Notes: generated from the letters alone by a model not told the origin. DNA of 64,000 bases from Hippopus hippopus (GCA_946811185.2 OX328112.1:16163215-16227214), one strand, 5' to 3'. Shown: positions 1 through 11,154, numbered from the stretch's first letter. Numbers and translations are program-made.

Positions 1-147
1 TGCAATCCACCGGAACACTGCTGCACGAGAAATAGCTTGGTCCCCACAAACTTTTTGTAAGGTTTGAAAAATCTCTGTTCCAGTGCTACCCTCATAATAC
101 TCAATTTTTATATATGCACGTTATTCTTCTGCTGTGAAGCTGGCCAT
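1..147 (-). pseudogene. mariner-like transposase N-terminus, truncated and stopped
   Basis: Read on the minus strand from the ATG at 147, the frame gives MASFTAEE, a stop, then RAYIKIEYYEGSTGTEIFQ and on to a helix-turn-helix ending ISRAAVFRWIA at the window edge. This is the N-terminal DNA-binding region typical of Tc1/mariner transposases (SETMAR-type HTH). The in-frame TAA at codon 9 replaces what is usually Gln, so this copy is dead. The rest of the element lies outside the window. The family call rests on pattern recognition, not a search. Confidence 0.6.
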
Positions 148-335
148 GTTGCAGTTGTTTGTGTCACAGGAAGTGATGTCATAATTGTGACGTCATAACG
201 TAACGTCATTTGGCGTAATTTTTGTGTTGCTAATATGTTAGGTAATATATGTGCAAAGTTTCATTAAAATCTGTCAGACAATATTTGAGATATGACAACA
301 GTCTCACTCATTATTGGAGGACCCTCGTACGTAAC

Positions 336-478
336 GTTACGTTTCTCTTACCTTATATCGCTCCGAACTATCGAATATCGATTACTAGTATACACGATTT
401 AAGTTCGCTAAACTCCGGAAACTCCCGAACCTTTACGTATGATATCGATTATTTTCATCGATTTGTTGATATGCGAGC
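336..478 (+). repeat. 143-bp unclassified repeat, copy 1
   Basis: This stretch recurs in the same orientation at 23796-23931. Both copies contain ACTCCGGAAACTCCCGAACC, then TTTACGTATGATATCGATTA, then TTTTCATCGATTTGTTG. The right two thirds are nearly identical and the left third has diverged by small indels. No ORF or terminal repeat is visible. It is unusually rich in CGAT and CGAA for this AT-rich window. Confidence 0.6.
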
Positions 479-1486
479 CCAGTGGCTGTTTTCCCATCTT
501 ACAAATGATCAGCGATAACAGGTGGATGAATTCTGTCGCAGTGATTATCATTGATTCTTGGGAAAAAAAAAAACTAGTCCAGCTGGGATTAGCGACTCCT
601 GATAATTTAGGGCTAAATTTCGTCACAAGTTAACCCTTTACTACACAATCCCGAGTTCAAACGGCCCTGAAGAAGGATTCTGAGAACACTGCGGGAAAAG
701 GATAAAATGCCAGTAAAATGCTACCCTGTTGAGGTGTTTTGTCACTTTCGAATTTGTTGTCTGCAGATATCTTCTGCCATCAAAAATTTGCTTGGCAGGG
801 TCAAATGAATATATCTGTACCGATCAGTTATTGTACCAATTGTTTTCATATGTCTGAGGAAAAAGTCTCTTTCGCCCATTTCTAGGCTTTGCCTACATGT
901 ATTTTCATATTATTTTCTTTTGAATTCAAATGACGTATTTGTTCCAGACTGGATTGCGATGTTATATGGTGAAAAAAAGGTGGAATAAGTTCCAGGAATA
1001 ACAATTTCTATTGAGAGAAAATGCACGGGACGCGATATAGATCTATACGTTTTCGGTAGAATGACCCAGATAGCTTTTGCGAATGGTGTAGATGAAGATC
1101 AGACTGCACAAATATATGCATTCTGGTCTTTTTGGGGAAGCTTTGGGAAAGATTTGTATAGATAAGGGAAATAACGGAATTTCGTGCCGCACCTAAACCA
1201 GGCACCAGCTAAAACGGAAATGACGTTGGTGGACACGTTCTTAACAGCACGAGTAGAGTCCAGCCTTTTAAAAAGTTTCTTAAGTCCAAAAAAAAGACCT
1301 ACTCGATCGAATACAGACAGTCCGAAAGGTATGCAAATCCTATTGATGAATCGATAGTAAATTAAAAATGGCAAACAATTTGAAATAAAAAGGAACAAGT
1401 CTTCATCACAGACCCACTCCTTTTTCTGTTCGGTTCTGGGCTTCTTCGTCCCTTAGCTTATTCGGCCCTTACCTTATTCGGGGTCC
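479..1486. other. No recognised feature
   Basis: AT-rich sequence without convincing coding potential. Short open frames here have no recognisable composition or motif. I see no repeat matching the families in the rest of the window. Confidence 0.4.
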
Positions 1487-1570
1487 TACTAAATACCACA
1501 AAGACACCCTAAATACCACAAAGACGCACAAAGACACCACAAAGACACCAAAAAGACACCAAAAAAAGTT
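1487..1570 (+). repeat. ACCACAAAGAC-type short tandem repeat
   Basis: Degenerate tandem copies of an 11-16 bp unit (accacaaagac with variants) occur between the flanking words 'ggtcctactaaa' and an A-rich run. On both sides (about 1440 and 1715-1740) there are 'ttattcg' and 'cctgggctttttcg' words. Related words recur near 2150-2210 and 50041-50090, so it may be the core of a larger dispersed repeat. Confidence 0.5.
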
Positions 1571-2324
1571 AAAACATGTAAAAAAAAAAAGAAGTTAGTT
1601 TTTTTGAGTTGTTTGCATTATGCTAGGTTAAAAAAAATGACAAAATCGCGCAGACACAAATGTAGGTCCGAGCATCCGCCGGATCATTTATTTAGTAGGA
1701 CAGCCTTATTCGTTCCTGGGCTCGTTTACCTGGGCTTTTTTCGTTTTTGAATCAACCCTGGCTCAAGAAATACGAACAAATACTCAATATTTCCACAATT
1801 AAAGGCTCTTGTTTATGACATACATGTAGTTTGGAATATTATTGTTGTAAAGACCTTCACACACTTGTCACAATCAGGGATAGATAGTTTATCATTAACA
1901 CCTTTGATTCTATCTGTTAAATTTTGGATGTAAGAAAAACTTCCATTTTTTTTTTTTGACATTTTTCAGATTTTTCAGGAGGTAGGTATATTACATCTAC
2001 ATCTGCTTCATAAAAGCACTGACCAATGCATCAGTATCCAAGGTGAATTTGTTTTGTTTCGGAAAAAATCCTGGAATTGGGGAAAACTAATGCCATTTTT
2101 TGAATTGGGAATGGAGCCGAATTTGGCCCAAAAGGAAAGGCAGAAAATCCTCTGAGTTTGGAAGAGCAGGCCTGGAAGAACAGGCCCAGGCGAACAAGCC
2201 CAGGGACAAAAAAGCCTTTTCATTCCAGCATGAGAGTTCTTTGTCCTATCTTTGTCTAAATGATGATAGCTCAACATTTTAATGTCTGGATCTATTGATC
2301 TTGTATGATAATCAATTGATGAAC
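1571..2324. other. No gene; dispersed-repeat words only
   Basis: Holds poly-A/T runs and short 'cctgggc' words near 1720-1745 and 2160-2210. Nothing can be assigned to a gene. Confidence 0.35.
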
Positions 2325-2535
2325 TTAACCTTTATGCTGCTAAAAAAGTGAAATGAAACTTTCAAAGTGATTGTAAAAACCCAAACTTTGCAGTTTCAAA
2401 GGTAATATTTTGGAAAAGATATTTCCATATCGGACAGTGTAGATGCAAAGTCAGACTGCACATTCTGTGCAGTCTGATCTTGACCAACACTGTCCGCAAA
2501 AAGTCAATGAGTTATGCTTACCAACCTGAGGGTTG
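2325..2535 (+). mobile_element. TM2 hairpin MITE, near full length
   Basis: Starts ttaacctttatgctgct and ends cctgagggttga, an imperfect TTAACCC../..GGGTTAA pair. The core at about 2437-2507 is a hairpin (gacagtgtagat..cagactgcac / gtgcagtctgatcttgac..actgtc). The 48706-48937 copy matches it through the flank 'gtaaaaacccaaa..tttcaaag' as well as the core, which defines the element length. TTAA ends with CCC/GGG suggest a piggyBac-type non-autonomous element. Confidence 0.6.
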
Positions 2536-2639
2536 AGGTGAACAAATGAAGGTTACAGTTGAAAATTCCAGTAGCAAGTGAACACATCTTCATCATGTGA
2601 GCCAAGTCCTATGGGTGGTTGGAAGTATTGCTCTTCATA

Positions 2640-2800
2640 AATAAATCATAAACTTATCCACATTCAAAGTAATTTTAGATGAAAAATTGTGATTCAAAAG
2701 ATGGAATTTGTCTTTGAAAGAGTTTAACACATTATGGGAAAGGAGAAAATGCAAGCCAGTTTCTTCTCTCCCTGTTATGATTTCAAGTCTCAGGATAGCA
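2640..2800 (+). repeat. Degenerate TM1 fragment
   Basis: The words 'gatggaatttgtctttgaaagagttt', 'acattatgggaaaggagaaaatgc' and 'gatttcaagtctcaggat' (shown in part) follow TM1 order, but the right arm of the palindrome is lost. Confidence 0.35.
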
Positions 2801-3007
2801 TGGACTCGTAAGGTGAAGGGTACATCAAATACATTTTCGTCACATGTACTTATTGGGTAGTGTAATGAAGACCACAAATTTCTCCAGAATGTTTACTTAG
2901 GCTGCCATAGTTACGTTCAAAAGTTGTGCTTTGTGCAAATCTAGTGAAACTTCATTACCATTTATTAGGTGGTTCTCTGTTTTAAGACCCTTTGAAAGAG
3001 GATGTTC

Positions 3008-3204
3008 CTCTTTACCACAAGGCAACATTGAAAGCATTTGCAGATGACAATATGTTTGTGACTTAAACGATGGAATTTGTCTTAGGGAAGAAAAAAAGTG
3101 TTGGAAATGGAGAAAATGCTGGTTACCAGCATTTTCTCTTTTCCCCACAATGTTTTCAAAGGGCTTCTTCCTCAAGGTCGTTAAAACTCAGGATTGTGTG
3201 GCAG
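3008..3204 (+). mobile_element. TM1 MITE, degenerate
   Basis: End A ('gaaagcatttgcagatgac'), the palindrome around gctggttaccagc at about 3118-3130, and end B ('ggtcgttaaaactcaggat') occur in order. The terminal TTAA is lost. Confidence 0.7.
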
Positions 3205-4364
3205 TGTTCCCACTTGTGCAAATTCTTGCGTAAATCACGTTATGGAATTGAAATTCATGTAACAAATATTGGTTACACGTGAGACCTCACATAAGAAAAT
3301 ACATGGACAAAAAAGGCATTTATTTGCTTATTTTGTGTAAAATGTTAAGTTTTGAAGTTACCTGTTACCCTTACTGACAATCTTTTTTCAAATCATGCGT
3401 ACCTATCCAGAAAGTAACAGACATGAAAAATTGATCAGTGCAAAATACACAGAAACCCATGACACAACAAAATGTCTCTTCGACATTGTCCAATCAGAGT
3501 CACTTCAGACTGCCTTTTCAGCTTTTTAATGACTTTAAGCAGTAGATTTACGTAATTATTTTAATATAATGGACATTTTGCTCTAAATCATCAATATGGA
3601 TTGCTTTACCTCTAGTTGGGAACCATTATTGTCATACCCACTAATATGAAATCTTAACCCCAGTGTTACAGCTCAGGGGATAAGTGTACCCTTGAAATAA
3701 AAAGCTAGTGGGAACACTGTGTGGTAAAGGGTTAATAATATATTGTGGAAAAAAGGAAAAAACAATTATCATAACAATTTTTTCTCTTTTTCCTGAAGTT
3801 ATTTTTTTTTTTTTGACTCTTTAAGAAGCAAACCCACATTTGATCAGCATTCTGTTTACAAATTCTTTCTATTGTAATAACTGTAACAACATCAACCCCT
3901 TAGTGTGCCGAATTTATAGGATCTGACATGAGTTGGGGTTTGAGATAAGATATTACACGAGTCTAGGGAAAATGTTATTAAGGGGGCCTTTGCTGAGCTT
4001 AATGACATTTTTTTTTTGACGAGTGTAATAAAGTTTTATTGCAAATGCCAACGAACGTTGGATTCTTTTTAACACATAATGCTATTTCACAAATTATAAA
4101 TCAGAAGATGCAAAACCATCAATAGATGCACCTGTGGTAATATTCATAAAAGCTATTCACTTCTATGAAATACGCACAAAATGAGGTCAAAAATGATGTC
4201 ACACGGTAATTATTGTGATATCAAACATGTATAAGATAAGAAAATCTGTAATTGATATATTACACTGAAAACAAGGGAGGTTATGTGATAAAAACCTATC
4301 AGACATTTTCATCCTAGAAATATGGCCCAAATAGTTGCAATTTCATGCTTGCTTTTGTCTACAG
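3205..4364. other. No recognised gene
   Basis: AT-rich spacer. A possible retroposon tail (T-rich run then 'gtgtaataaagttttattgc') sits near 4008-4045. No convincing ORF is present. Confidence 0.35.
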
Positions 4365-4485
4365 TATTTCAGCAAAGTGGACAGTGTAGATCAAAGATCA
4401 GGCTGCATGTTTTGTGCAGCCTGATCTTGATCTACACAGGCCACAAAGGCAACATAGTCATGAAAGGCACTTTAGAGGTTAATTG
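4365..4485 (+). mobile_element. TM2-type hairpin, partial
   Basis: Core 'ggacagtgtagatcaaagat..ggctgcat' pairs with 'tgcagcctgatcttgatct'. The flanks ('ttcagcaaagtgg', 'gccacaaaggcaacatag', 'gaaaggcacttta') match the copies at 15420-15537 and 46985-47095, marking a TM2 subfamily. Confidence 0.6.
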
Positions 4486-4856
4486 TTGTTTAGTAGTACG
4501 GTTTATTTACTGTTATATATCATATTTACTTACAGGTGACAGTGTGAACATATTTCCAGATTTGTTATTTAGAGGTCCTGGGTTTGTTCCTCACTTGCAG
4601 TGATGGTTTTGATGGGTGTACCCTGGGGAATGATATTGAAGAGCCCAAGTCTAAGCTTGATGAAACAGAGAAAATAGATGAACAAGTTTGCTGTTGCCAT
4701 GGCGTTACTGATATACTGCTGAAAGTAGTGTAATACACCAGATGGGGTCAAATCTGTGACTGATTGAAGATGAATGTTAGACAGAGGTACATTTACATCT
4801 ACAAATTTTGTTCTAAATAATCAAAGTGCTAGTGATGCTCTTGCCATTTGAAATCT

Positions 4857-5051
4857 TTACCATACGACAAATTCTAGACTTGTCCAAGTGGAAACAACAA
4901 TTTCAACAGTGATGTGAATAACCTGAAGTTCTTTGACAGGGTAGAAAACATTGTGAGAAAAGGAGCCAGCATTTTCTCCAGTACCCACATTTTCTGAAAA
5001 GTCTTCTCCAACAGGGTCGTTAAAAGTTGTGTGGTTAATCTAATGGGTTAA
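4857..5051 (+). mobile_element. TM1 MITE with shortened core
   Basis: End A (tttaccatacgacaaattct) and end B (cagggtcgttaaaagt) are clear. The palindrome's left arm is cut short, leaving 'gagaaaaggagccagcattttctcc'-like sequence. It ends 'gggttaa'. Confidence 0.65.
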
Positions 5052-5413
5052 ATGCAGGTGGCATGTAGTATCCCTGCTGTCTGTAAATACTGTACAAGTG
5101 GAAATTTTTGCTATGTGGAAATTCTTGCAATTTCACAAATTCAAAAAATTCACAGACTTTTCTGTTCACATATTTTTAGTACAAGTGTACCAAAAAATAA
5201 CTGATTTTGCAAACATTTCTATATGCCAAATGTCCTGTCATCATTAATTCCCAAATTTTTTGACACGCATATATATATACACGTATACGGCCTGTCATGG
5301 ACATTCTATTAACAGTAAGGAAAATGGCTTTTTGTCTATGAACGTATTTTGATGAGAACTGCAGCCATATGAATTTAAAGGTACATCTTTACAGCTAGAG
5401 AGAAAAAAATGCT

Positions 5414-5638
5414 GTTAATTCTTTACCAAATGACAGAATTTTAGACTGGTTGAAACTGAAGGCATTTGCAGATGACAAATGTGACTCAAAATTTAAAATT
5501 TGTTTTTGGAAGGATAGAAAACTTTATAAGAAAAGGAGATAATGCTGGTTACCAGCATTTTCTCCTTTTCCTACAATGTATTCAAAAGGCTTTTACTTCA
5601 GGATTGTTAATTCTCGGGATTTCGTGGTAAAGGGTTAA
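5414..5638 (+). mobile_element. TM1 MITE, full length with both TTAA
   Basis: TTAA at 5414-5417 and 5635-5638 flank a copy with end A, the palindrome centred on gctggttaccagc and end B ('gggatttcgtggtaaaggg'). Mismatches in the palindrome show it is old. Confidence 0.85.
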
Positions 5639-5685
5639 AACTTGAACTCAAATATTTACTTACCCTTATCGCAAAAATGTTCTCT

Positions 5686-6414
5686 TTTTGATTCCCTAGA
5701 AGGATCTGTTCTTAATTTTGCATCAGAAATATGGGGTAGCCATGATGCATAAGACGTAGAAGCTCTGCATTCTAATTTTATCCGTAGAATCTTAAATGTG
5801 AGATCTACACCTCTAGTAACCTCATATGGTAAAACAGGTCAAATGCCACTTATTGTAAGTAGAAAGATCAGTATGTTAAGGTACTGGATCCATATCCTTA
5901 GGCAACCAGAAAACTCCCTCGTTAAACGGTCTACTTCTCTCTGCTAAATGATTGTGAAAATGGTTATACGTATAGTGGGAGTAACTGGGCGTACATAATT
6001 TTACAAGAAATTTTACAGATATTTTACAACGAAACGGTTTAGGTTACACATAGTTCTACCAAAACAACATAAATATCAATTTTAAAGATAAATTTGCACT
6101 TAACAGATTCAGAACATCATCCCATGATCTCAATATTGAGAGAGGTAGCTTCGATAATATCCCTTGTGAAGAACGTCTTTGTATGCATTGTAATATGAGA
6201 ATGATCAAAAACGAGTACCACTTGTTATTAGTTTGCCCAAAGTACACTCAAATACGTCGGAAATATCTTAGCAAAAAATACTGCAGATGGCCATCTGAGG
6301 GCAAATTCTATTCGTTAATGATGTCTTAATCGAAAAAAGCGATCATTTATTTATTTATGAAAGCCTTTCTAAATATATATAGTTCGCAAATAAATTAAGA
6401 AGCAGCTCATAGTT
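5686..6414 (+). pseudogene. Non-LTR retrotransposon 3' ORF remnant
   Basis: Conceptual translation gives stretches typical of the region after the reverse transcriptase in mollusc LINEs: LNFASEIWGSHDA near the start, then RRILNVRSTPLVTSYGK, then RKISMLRYWIHILR. A segment at about 6150-6327 reads DNIPCEERLCMHCNMRM.. HLLLVCPKYTQIRRKY, containing a CxxC..Hx4C zinc-knuckle-like motif. Stops and frameshifts interrupt it. The 3' untranslated part resumes at 6660. No N-terminal or RT catalytic motif is present. Confidence 0.65.
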
Positions 6415-6415
6415 C

Positions 6416-6659
6416 AATAAAATGCTCCGGTTTTATTTTCATTATTGTTGTCTGATAAGCCTGACGCTGTTGAGCCTGACTATACGTTGGGTAGAGCAAA
6501 TCAAAATCAGACTGCACAGAACATGCGGTCTGATTTTGGACCTGCACTGCCCAATAAGGAGATATTTTTTCCCCAAAATCACTTTGAAATGGCAACATTT
6601 GGGTTTATACTATCCGCTTGAAATTTTTTATTTCGCTTACTTCGGAGGTAAAGGGTTAA
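6416..6659 (-). mobile_element. TM2 element inside the LINE remnant
   Basis: The core hairpin (aatcagactgcacagaac / atgcggtctgattttgga) lies at about 6503-6540, and the right end reads aggtaaagggTTAA. It separates the LINE coding remnant from its 3' tail, so it inserted after the LINE did. The left boundary is uncertain. Confidence 0.5.
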
Positions 6660-6850
6660 CTTTTCTTCCCTCAAAAAATAGTCTGTTGAACATATTTAGA
6701 ATGCATGTAGTATGCCTTGTCTATTGTAATTTTCAAACTAGATCTATCGACCTTTGTAAAAGATGTCTGTTACATCATGTATGTAATGTTGTGGCTAGAA
6801 ACACTTTAAGTGTTTTAAAGCTTTAATAAAGAGTATGAGTATAATTACTA
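6660..6850 (+). repeat. LINE 3' tail
   Basis: Sequence 'catgtatgtaatgttgtggc' followed by 'ttaataaagagtatgagt' is the kind of 3' end seen on mollusc LINEs. It continues the remnant at 5686-6414 after the TM2 insertion. Confidence 0.5.
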
Positions 6851-6931
6851 AAAGGGGCATAAGCTTTTAAGACATTTCATCAGTATATAACATAATTTGA
6901 CTGTAAACAATATAGGAAAAGGATTTACAAT

Positions 6932-7126
6932 TTAACCCTTTACCACACAGTCCCGTCCTTTATCGACCTTGAAGAAGGAGACTTTTGAAAACATTTCTCT
7001 CTTTTTTTGGCTGTTTTCTGCCCTTTCAAAAACATATCTCATCACTGGAGCAACAGTTAATTTTTTCAACAGCAAACGTTTTCAAAGTACACGAATCTAA
7101 TGTTTTGTTGTCTGGTTAAGAGTTAA
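6932..7126 (-). mobile_element. TM1 MITE, core collapsed
   Basis: TTAA at 6932-6935 precedes end B (ccctttaccacacagtcccg). End A follows, with TTAA at 7123-7126. Most of the palindrome is lost between 'gaaaacattt' and 'ctgttttctgccctttc'. Confidence 0.75.
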
Positions 7127-7128
7127 TT

Positions 7129-7340
7129 AACACCTCTACAGAGCTCCAGATAAGTGGGAGTGATGGTATTCTAAATCCATTATTTCTCTTCCAAACCCTA
7201 TGTTGTGGATACTCATTAGAATCGTCTCGATGAAACAATTCTAATGAGTACCTATAACATAGGGTTTAGTGGAGAATACTTAATATTTTCAATTTTGAAA
7301 TTAGAATCACTCCCTCTATCTGGAGGTCTGCCTCTATACC
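7129..7340. repeat. Foldback element, about 200 bp
   Basis: The left arm holds 'ctccagataagtgggagtga' and 'aaaccctatgttgtgg..ctcattagaat'. The right arm holds the complements 'attctaatgagt..aacatagggttt' and 'tcactccctctatctggag'. The loop is around 'cgtctcgatgaaac'. It is not related to TM1 or TM2. Confidence 0.7.
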
Positions 7341-7439
7341 TGTTTGAGTCTGAGAGGTGCAATAGTATTTTAAGTTTAAAATACAACCTCTACACATCCG
7401 AAAAGTGGCACATGTCATGAATGTTCCAGTTTGGCATTA

Positions 7440-7830
7440 ATTTTAACCCTTGATGCGTGAAGAATATGCTGACTGTGTACATATAGATCAGATTGCAAAT
7501 CGTATTGAATTGAATTTGCATTTATTTATCGTCGCCACCCATTTCCCATATAGGCGACGCCCCCTGAAGGCTGTTAGTATTGTTACGGGGGATAGTGCGG
7601 ATACAGGACGAAACCCATCCTAAGTTACACCTGGTTTTTTAACGTGCTCGGTGTATAGCACATGGGACCTCAGTTTAACGTCTCATGCGAAAGTCTATTA
7701 GTAATTTTAGATGGCCAGCCGTGGGAATTGAACCTACACCCTCATGATCACGAGTCCTACGCTCTACCAACTGAGCTATGCAGGCTGGTTGCAAATAGTA
7801 TGCAGTCTAGTCTTGGAATTAAACTATCTG
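7440..7830 (+). repeat. TM2-like copy split by a SINE
   Basis: 'gactgtgtacatatagatcagattgcaaat' (in part) before 7505 and 'tgcagtctagtcttggaatt' after 7801 are the two arms of a TM2 hairpin, interrupted by the SINE at 7506-7788. Confidence 0.5.
7506..7788 (-). mobile_element. tRNA-derived SINE with 13-bp target duplication
   Basis: On the minus strand the head reads gcatagctcagttggtagag (A box) and later taggttcaattccca (B box). The tail ends in 'gtggcgacgataaataaatg'. The copy is flanked by ttgcaaatcgtat (7493-7505) and ttgcaaatagtat (7789-7801), a 13-bp duplication with one mismatch. The acceptor arms do not pair as a working tRNA would, so this is a retroposon and not a tRNA gene. Confidence 0.8.
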
Positions 7831-7839
7831 CTACTTACA

Positions 7840-8524
7840 TTTTTAAGCATACTTACTGTAGATTTAAGGTCTTACTTCTATTCTGTTCTGTTTTAGAAAT
7901 TTTAAAAGGCAACTTACCTTAATCAAATCAACTTTTGATTTAGCCATATTTAAGTGGATTAGCACATCTGCCATTTCAAAGGGTTTGTCGGTAAACTGTA
8001 AATTTGATAGGATGTATGTTTGATTGCAAACCAAAATTGCCGCTCTAATCCACTTGACCATCTTTGTCTCAGTATATCATTGAAGTGCAAAACAAACAGC
8101 CGTCAATGATATTAACAAGTTTGTTAATTGATGGCACACTTAAGACATTTTAAAATCATCAAACAACCAGTTTCCCTTACCCGAAATTAAAACTTTTTGT
8201 TGAATCAGACAATCTATGAATATTCGATATGCATGTTATTCGGTGTAATTTATTATTGAATATGATGTTGAGACGACTTAACTAGCCTCACAAAATCAAT
8301 AAGCATCTTAAATTCCATTATTCTGTGGTAAAACTGAGGTATGTTTAAGTTTTTAGGTGTTTCATTCTTTCTCATTGATGTACAAAACTTTGCTGAAGCA
8401 TGTAAATCTGTTGCACTGTCCTTCACCCCCGAAATTCGGACTTTTTGTACTTAACATTGTGTAAATTAGTTAAAGCATCTCTCAAGTTAACGAGGAAGTG
8501 GGTTTATCTTATCACTACGGATCC
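7840..8524. other. No recognised feature
   Basis: AT-rich spacer with no repeat or coding signal that I can name. Confidence 0.3.
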
Positions 8525-8529
8525 ATGTA

Positions 8530-8608
8530 TTCTGGTTACCATTATTTTCTCCTTTTCCCATAATGTTTTCAAAAGCCCTCCTCCTGAGGGTCTGTATTAA
8601 AGGGTTAA
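8530..8608 (+). repeat. TM1 right-end fragment
   Basis: Begins inside the palindrome (ggttaccattattttctcc) and runs to 'aaagggttaa'. End A is absent. Confidence 0.6.
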
Positions 8609-9883
8609 GCAAAATAAATTTGGGAGGTAGTTATCCAACAGACCTTGTTGGCGATTGAAACAGCAATTTTCTTAGATGGGGTTTTTCTATGCCTGTTTTT
8701 TGTTTTGCAAGCACTTCCTAAAATGACATTTATACATACCTTTGTACATACATGTACATACGATTCTTATTGATCCATGATGGATGAAGCTGTTCACGAG
8801 GTCTTCTACATAGTTTTGTCCACCGAATACATTTTTCGAGATGTGTTTTTGGCTTTGAAAATGGGACGAATTTAACTCCCTCCCCCCCGCTCTGCATTCT
8901 ATCTCAGTACAATACAATACAATATACTTTATTTTCTCTCAGTTACATGAATACAGTACAATATGAGATTGGGTGGTCATATAACAAACTGGTTTGCGTA
9001 TAACGACAAAGGAAGTTCCAGTGGTACAAAAGGAAGTTGAAATAAAAAATATATTGATATCGATTTCAAAATTGCAAATGGGAGAATCCCACTGTATAAA
9101 ATGCACAAGTTTTATAACTTGATGGCGGACGCGTGTGCACAATAATCACCTCATGTTCTGTTACAGTACATGACGAGACAAAGGTGCAACACGTCTAAGA
9201 GAATGTCAGGCTTTATGTTACATATTCATTCTTTACACAGTTTACACTTTCCCAGGGAATGGAATGTTTTGAAGATATAGATTTGTTAATTGACTGGATA
9301 ACGATTATCAGTGTCGCAGAATCCGTAACTACACCTTTTCACCATTTCACAGATTTTTATTGACCAACAACACAATTGCTGTTTTGATAATTAAATAGAT
9401 ACGATCAAATTATCTCATGTTATGACAAATTGTGTCTAACCTTTTTGTTTACATGACACTCAGAGCTGCATTTTGATTGGCAGATAAAACCTGTCAATCA
9501 AAATCGGCAGAAAGGTCAATTGTTGATTTGATTTTTTACAAACTGGTATAGTTAAATTAATGTAAGACTTCAGATTTGATATAGGGTGGAGGTTTTGAAA
9601 TGGAGGGACCTTGAGCAAGACACTACAGAGTCCTAACCTAGTGCTGTTGAAACCCAGGACATACTTGAAAGAGCTGTTGCTGTGATATGCTTGAAATAAT
9701 CAGTAAAACTATCGGTTGCACCATAGTCTTTTATTTTTCAACTAATTTTTGTGTGCTTACAGGTATGGTTACATTGTAAATACTGGTAAAACATTTACCC
9801 TGCAAGTACAAAGTAAACAAATTGAGATTTTCTGTTTGGAAAATAAGCCAACAAATTGCCATTTTAAAACTGCTATCGGAGAG
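8609..9883. other. No gene; possible retroposon tails
   Basis: Contains a CAATA-rich run, 'acaatacaatatacttta', at about 8910-8935 that looks like a retroposon tail read backwards. A worn SINE-like segment lies at about 9595-9665 (ccttgagcaagacactacag). No coding sequence is supported. Confidence 0.35.
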
Positions 9884-10140
9884 AATGTCTCTGCACAGTG
9901 GTGAGCTTAGATCCCAGATCAGTCTGCAGTAAACATGCAGTCTGATCTTGGATCTTCACTGTCTGGAAAGGTAACTGTAGTTGTGAAACTACCTATCTGT
10001 AACTATAGGTGTGAAACTACTTATAAAATGAACATGATGTTTGGTGTAGATCCAAGGTCAGTCTGCAGTAAACATGCAATGTGATCTTGGATCTTCACTG
10101 ACAGCAAATGGCAACTATTGTTTGAAAGGCACTTGAAGGG
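9884..10140 (+). repeat. Two TM2 hairpins in tandem
   Basis: Two hairpins follow each other with the same internal words: 'gatcagtctgcagtaaacatgcagtctgatcttggatcttcactg' (in part) at about 9918-9962, and a near copy at about 10056-10102. The shared 'gtaaacatgca' loop, differing from other TM2 copies, shows that the pair arose by local duplication. Confidence 0.6.
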
Positions 10141-10335
10141 TTTTAAAGAAGAGTTGAAATCAATATAAATTTTGCTTTCTATTTTCAGGAAGACAATGTG
10201 ATGTAGAGATGGGTATCAGACTGAATCCTTTCAGCAAGAAGTATTGGACCTTGGAGTGAAGAGTTAAACCTGTTACTGCCAGAAAAAAAGGACTTGTAAT
10301 TTGAAATTTTGCAGATCTTCAAGAATTGTCTTTTC

Positions 10336-10544
10336 TTAACCCTTTACCAAACATTCCTGACTTTTAACAACCCTAAAGAAGAGAGCTTTGGAAAACATTG
10401 TGGGAAAAGGAGAAAAAGCTGGCTTTCCAGCTTTTTTTTTCCTTTCAAAGACAAATTTCATCATTTTAGCCATATTTGAGTTGTTGTCTGCAAATGCATT
10501 GAATTTGAGCAAGTCTAAAATTTGGTTGTCTGGTAAAGAGTTGA
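10336..10544 (-). mobile_element. TM1 MITE, left TTAA kept
   Basis: TTAA at 10336-10339, end B, a shortened palindrome (gaaaaagctggctttccagc), then end A ending 'ggtaaagagttga'. The right TTAA has mutated to TTGA. Confidence 0.8.
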
Positions 10545-10595
10545 ACAACAGGGCTTAGGCCTACAAAATTTTGGTATACATAGATGATGTTTTAT

Positions 10596-10955
10596 TTTAT
10601 TGGTAAAAGATCAAAATTTATTTCATCAGGTAAACATCATCAGTAATATTTTCAGGAGTGGTGGTGTCACTCATGAAAATATTAGCAATGATGTATCACA
10701 CGATGAAATGAATTTCAGTCATTCAAAAAAAAAAAATATAATCTGTTTATTTCATGCCACTAACCCCTTTTTTCTTAGGACTTTCATCAAGATCCAGTAC
10801 AGTTGTTTTTTGGTAATTTCCAATGGCGTAAATAGAATATTTTTGTTTTTTTTTATTTCAGTGAAAGATAGAAATTTATTTCATCAAGAGAACATTATTG
10901 CCACTTGTGAAAATATTACGGAGAATGTTCACTTAATGAAGTAAATTTTGACCTT
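10596..10955 (+). repeat. Degenerate direct repeat pair
   Basis: 'ggtaaaagatcaaaatttatttcatca' (in part) at about 10600-10630 recurs as 'gtgaaagatagaaatttatt' at about 10861. Both continue into 'gaaaatatta' and 'gaatttca'/'aagtaaatttt' words. Between them is an A-rich run and T-rich sequence. It is probably one dispersed element with duplicated arms. Confidence 0.4.
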
Positions 10956-11154
10956 TCACGGAAAAAAACATATATATTTTATGTATGCATAAGAGTGCCC
11001 AAAAGAGAGATAAATCTATTGGAATGGTGATAATAGGTATTGCAGGTGACGTATCGAATAACAAATGCGTAACCAGGGGTTCAGAATCATTACACACTCC
11101 GAATCAAGAGTGCTATTTCACCCTTTGGCTGATAAGACTTAGTGTCACACACTT

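Noticed and set aside
5686..6414. A functional LINE ORF
   Set aside because: Stops, frameshifts and a TM2 insertion break it, and the reverse transcriptase core is missing.
7720..7790. Possible tRNA gene (minus strand, gcatagctcagttggtagag..)
   Set aside because: A and B boxes are present, but the acceptor stem does not pair, and the segment has a SINE tail and a 13-bp target duplication.
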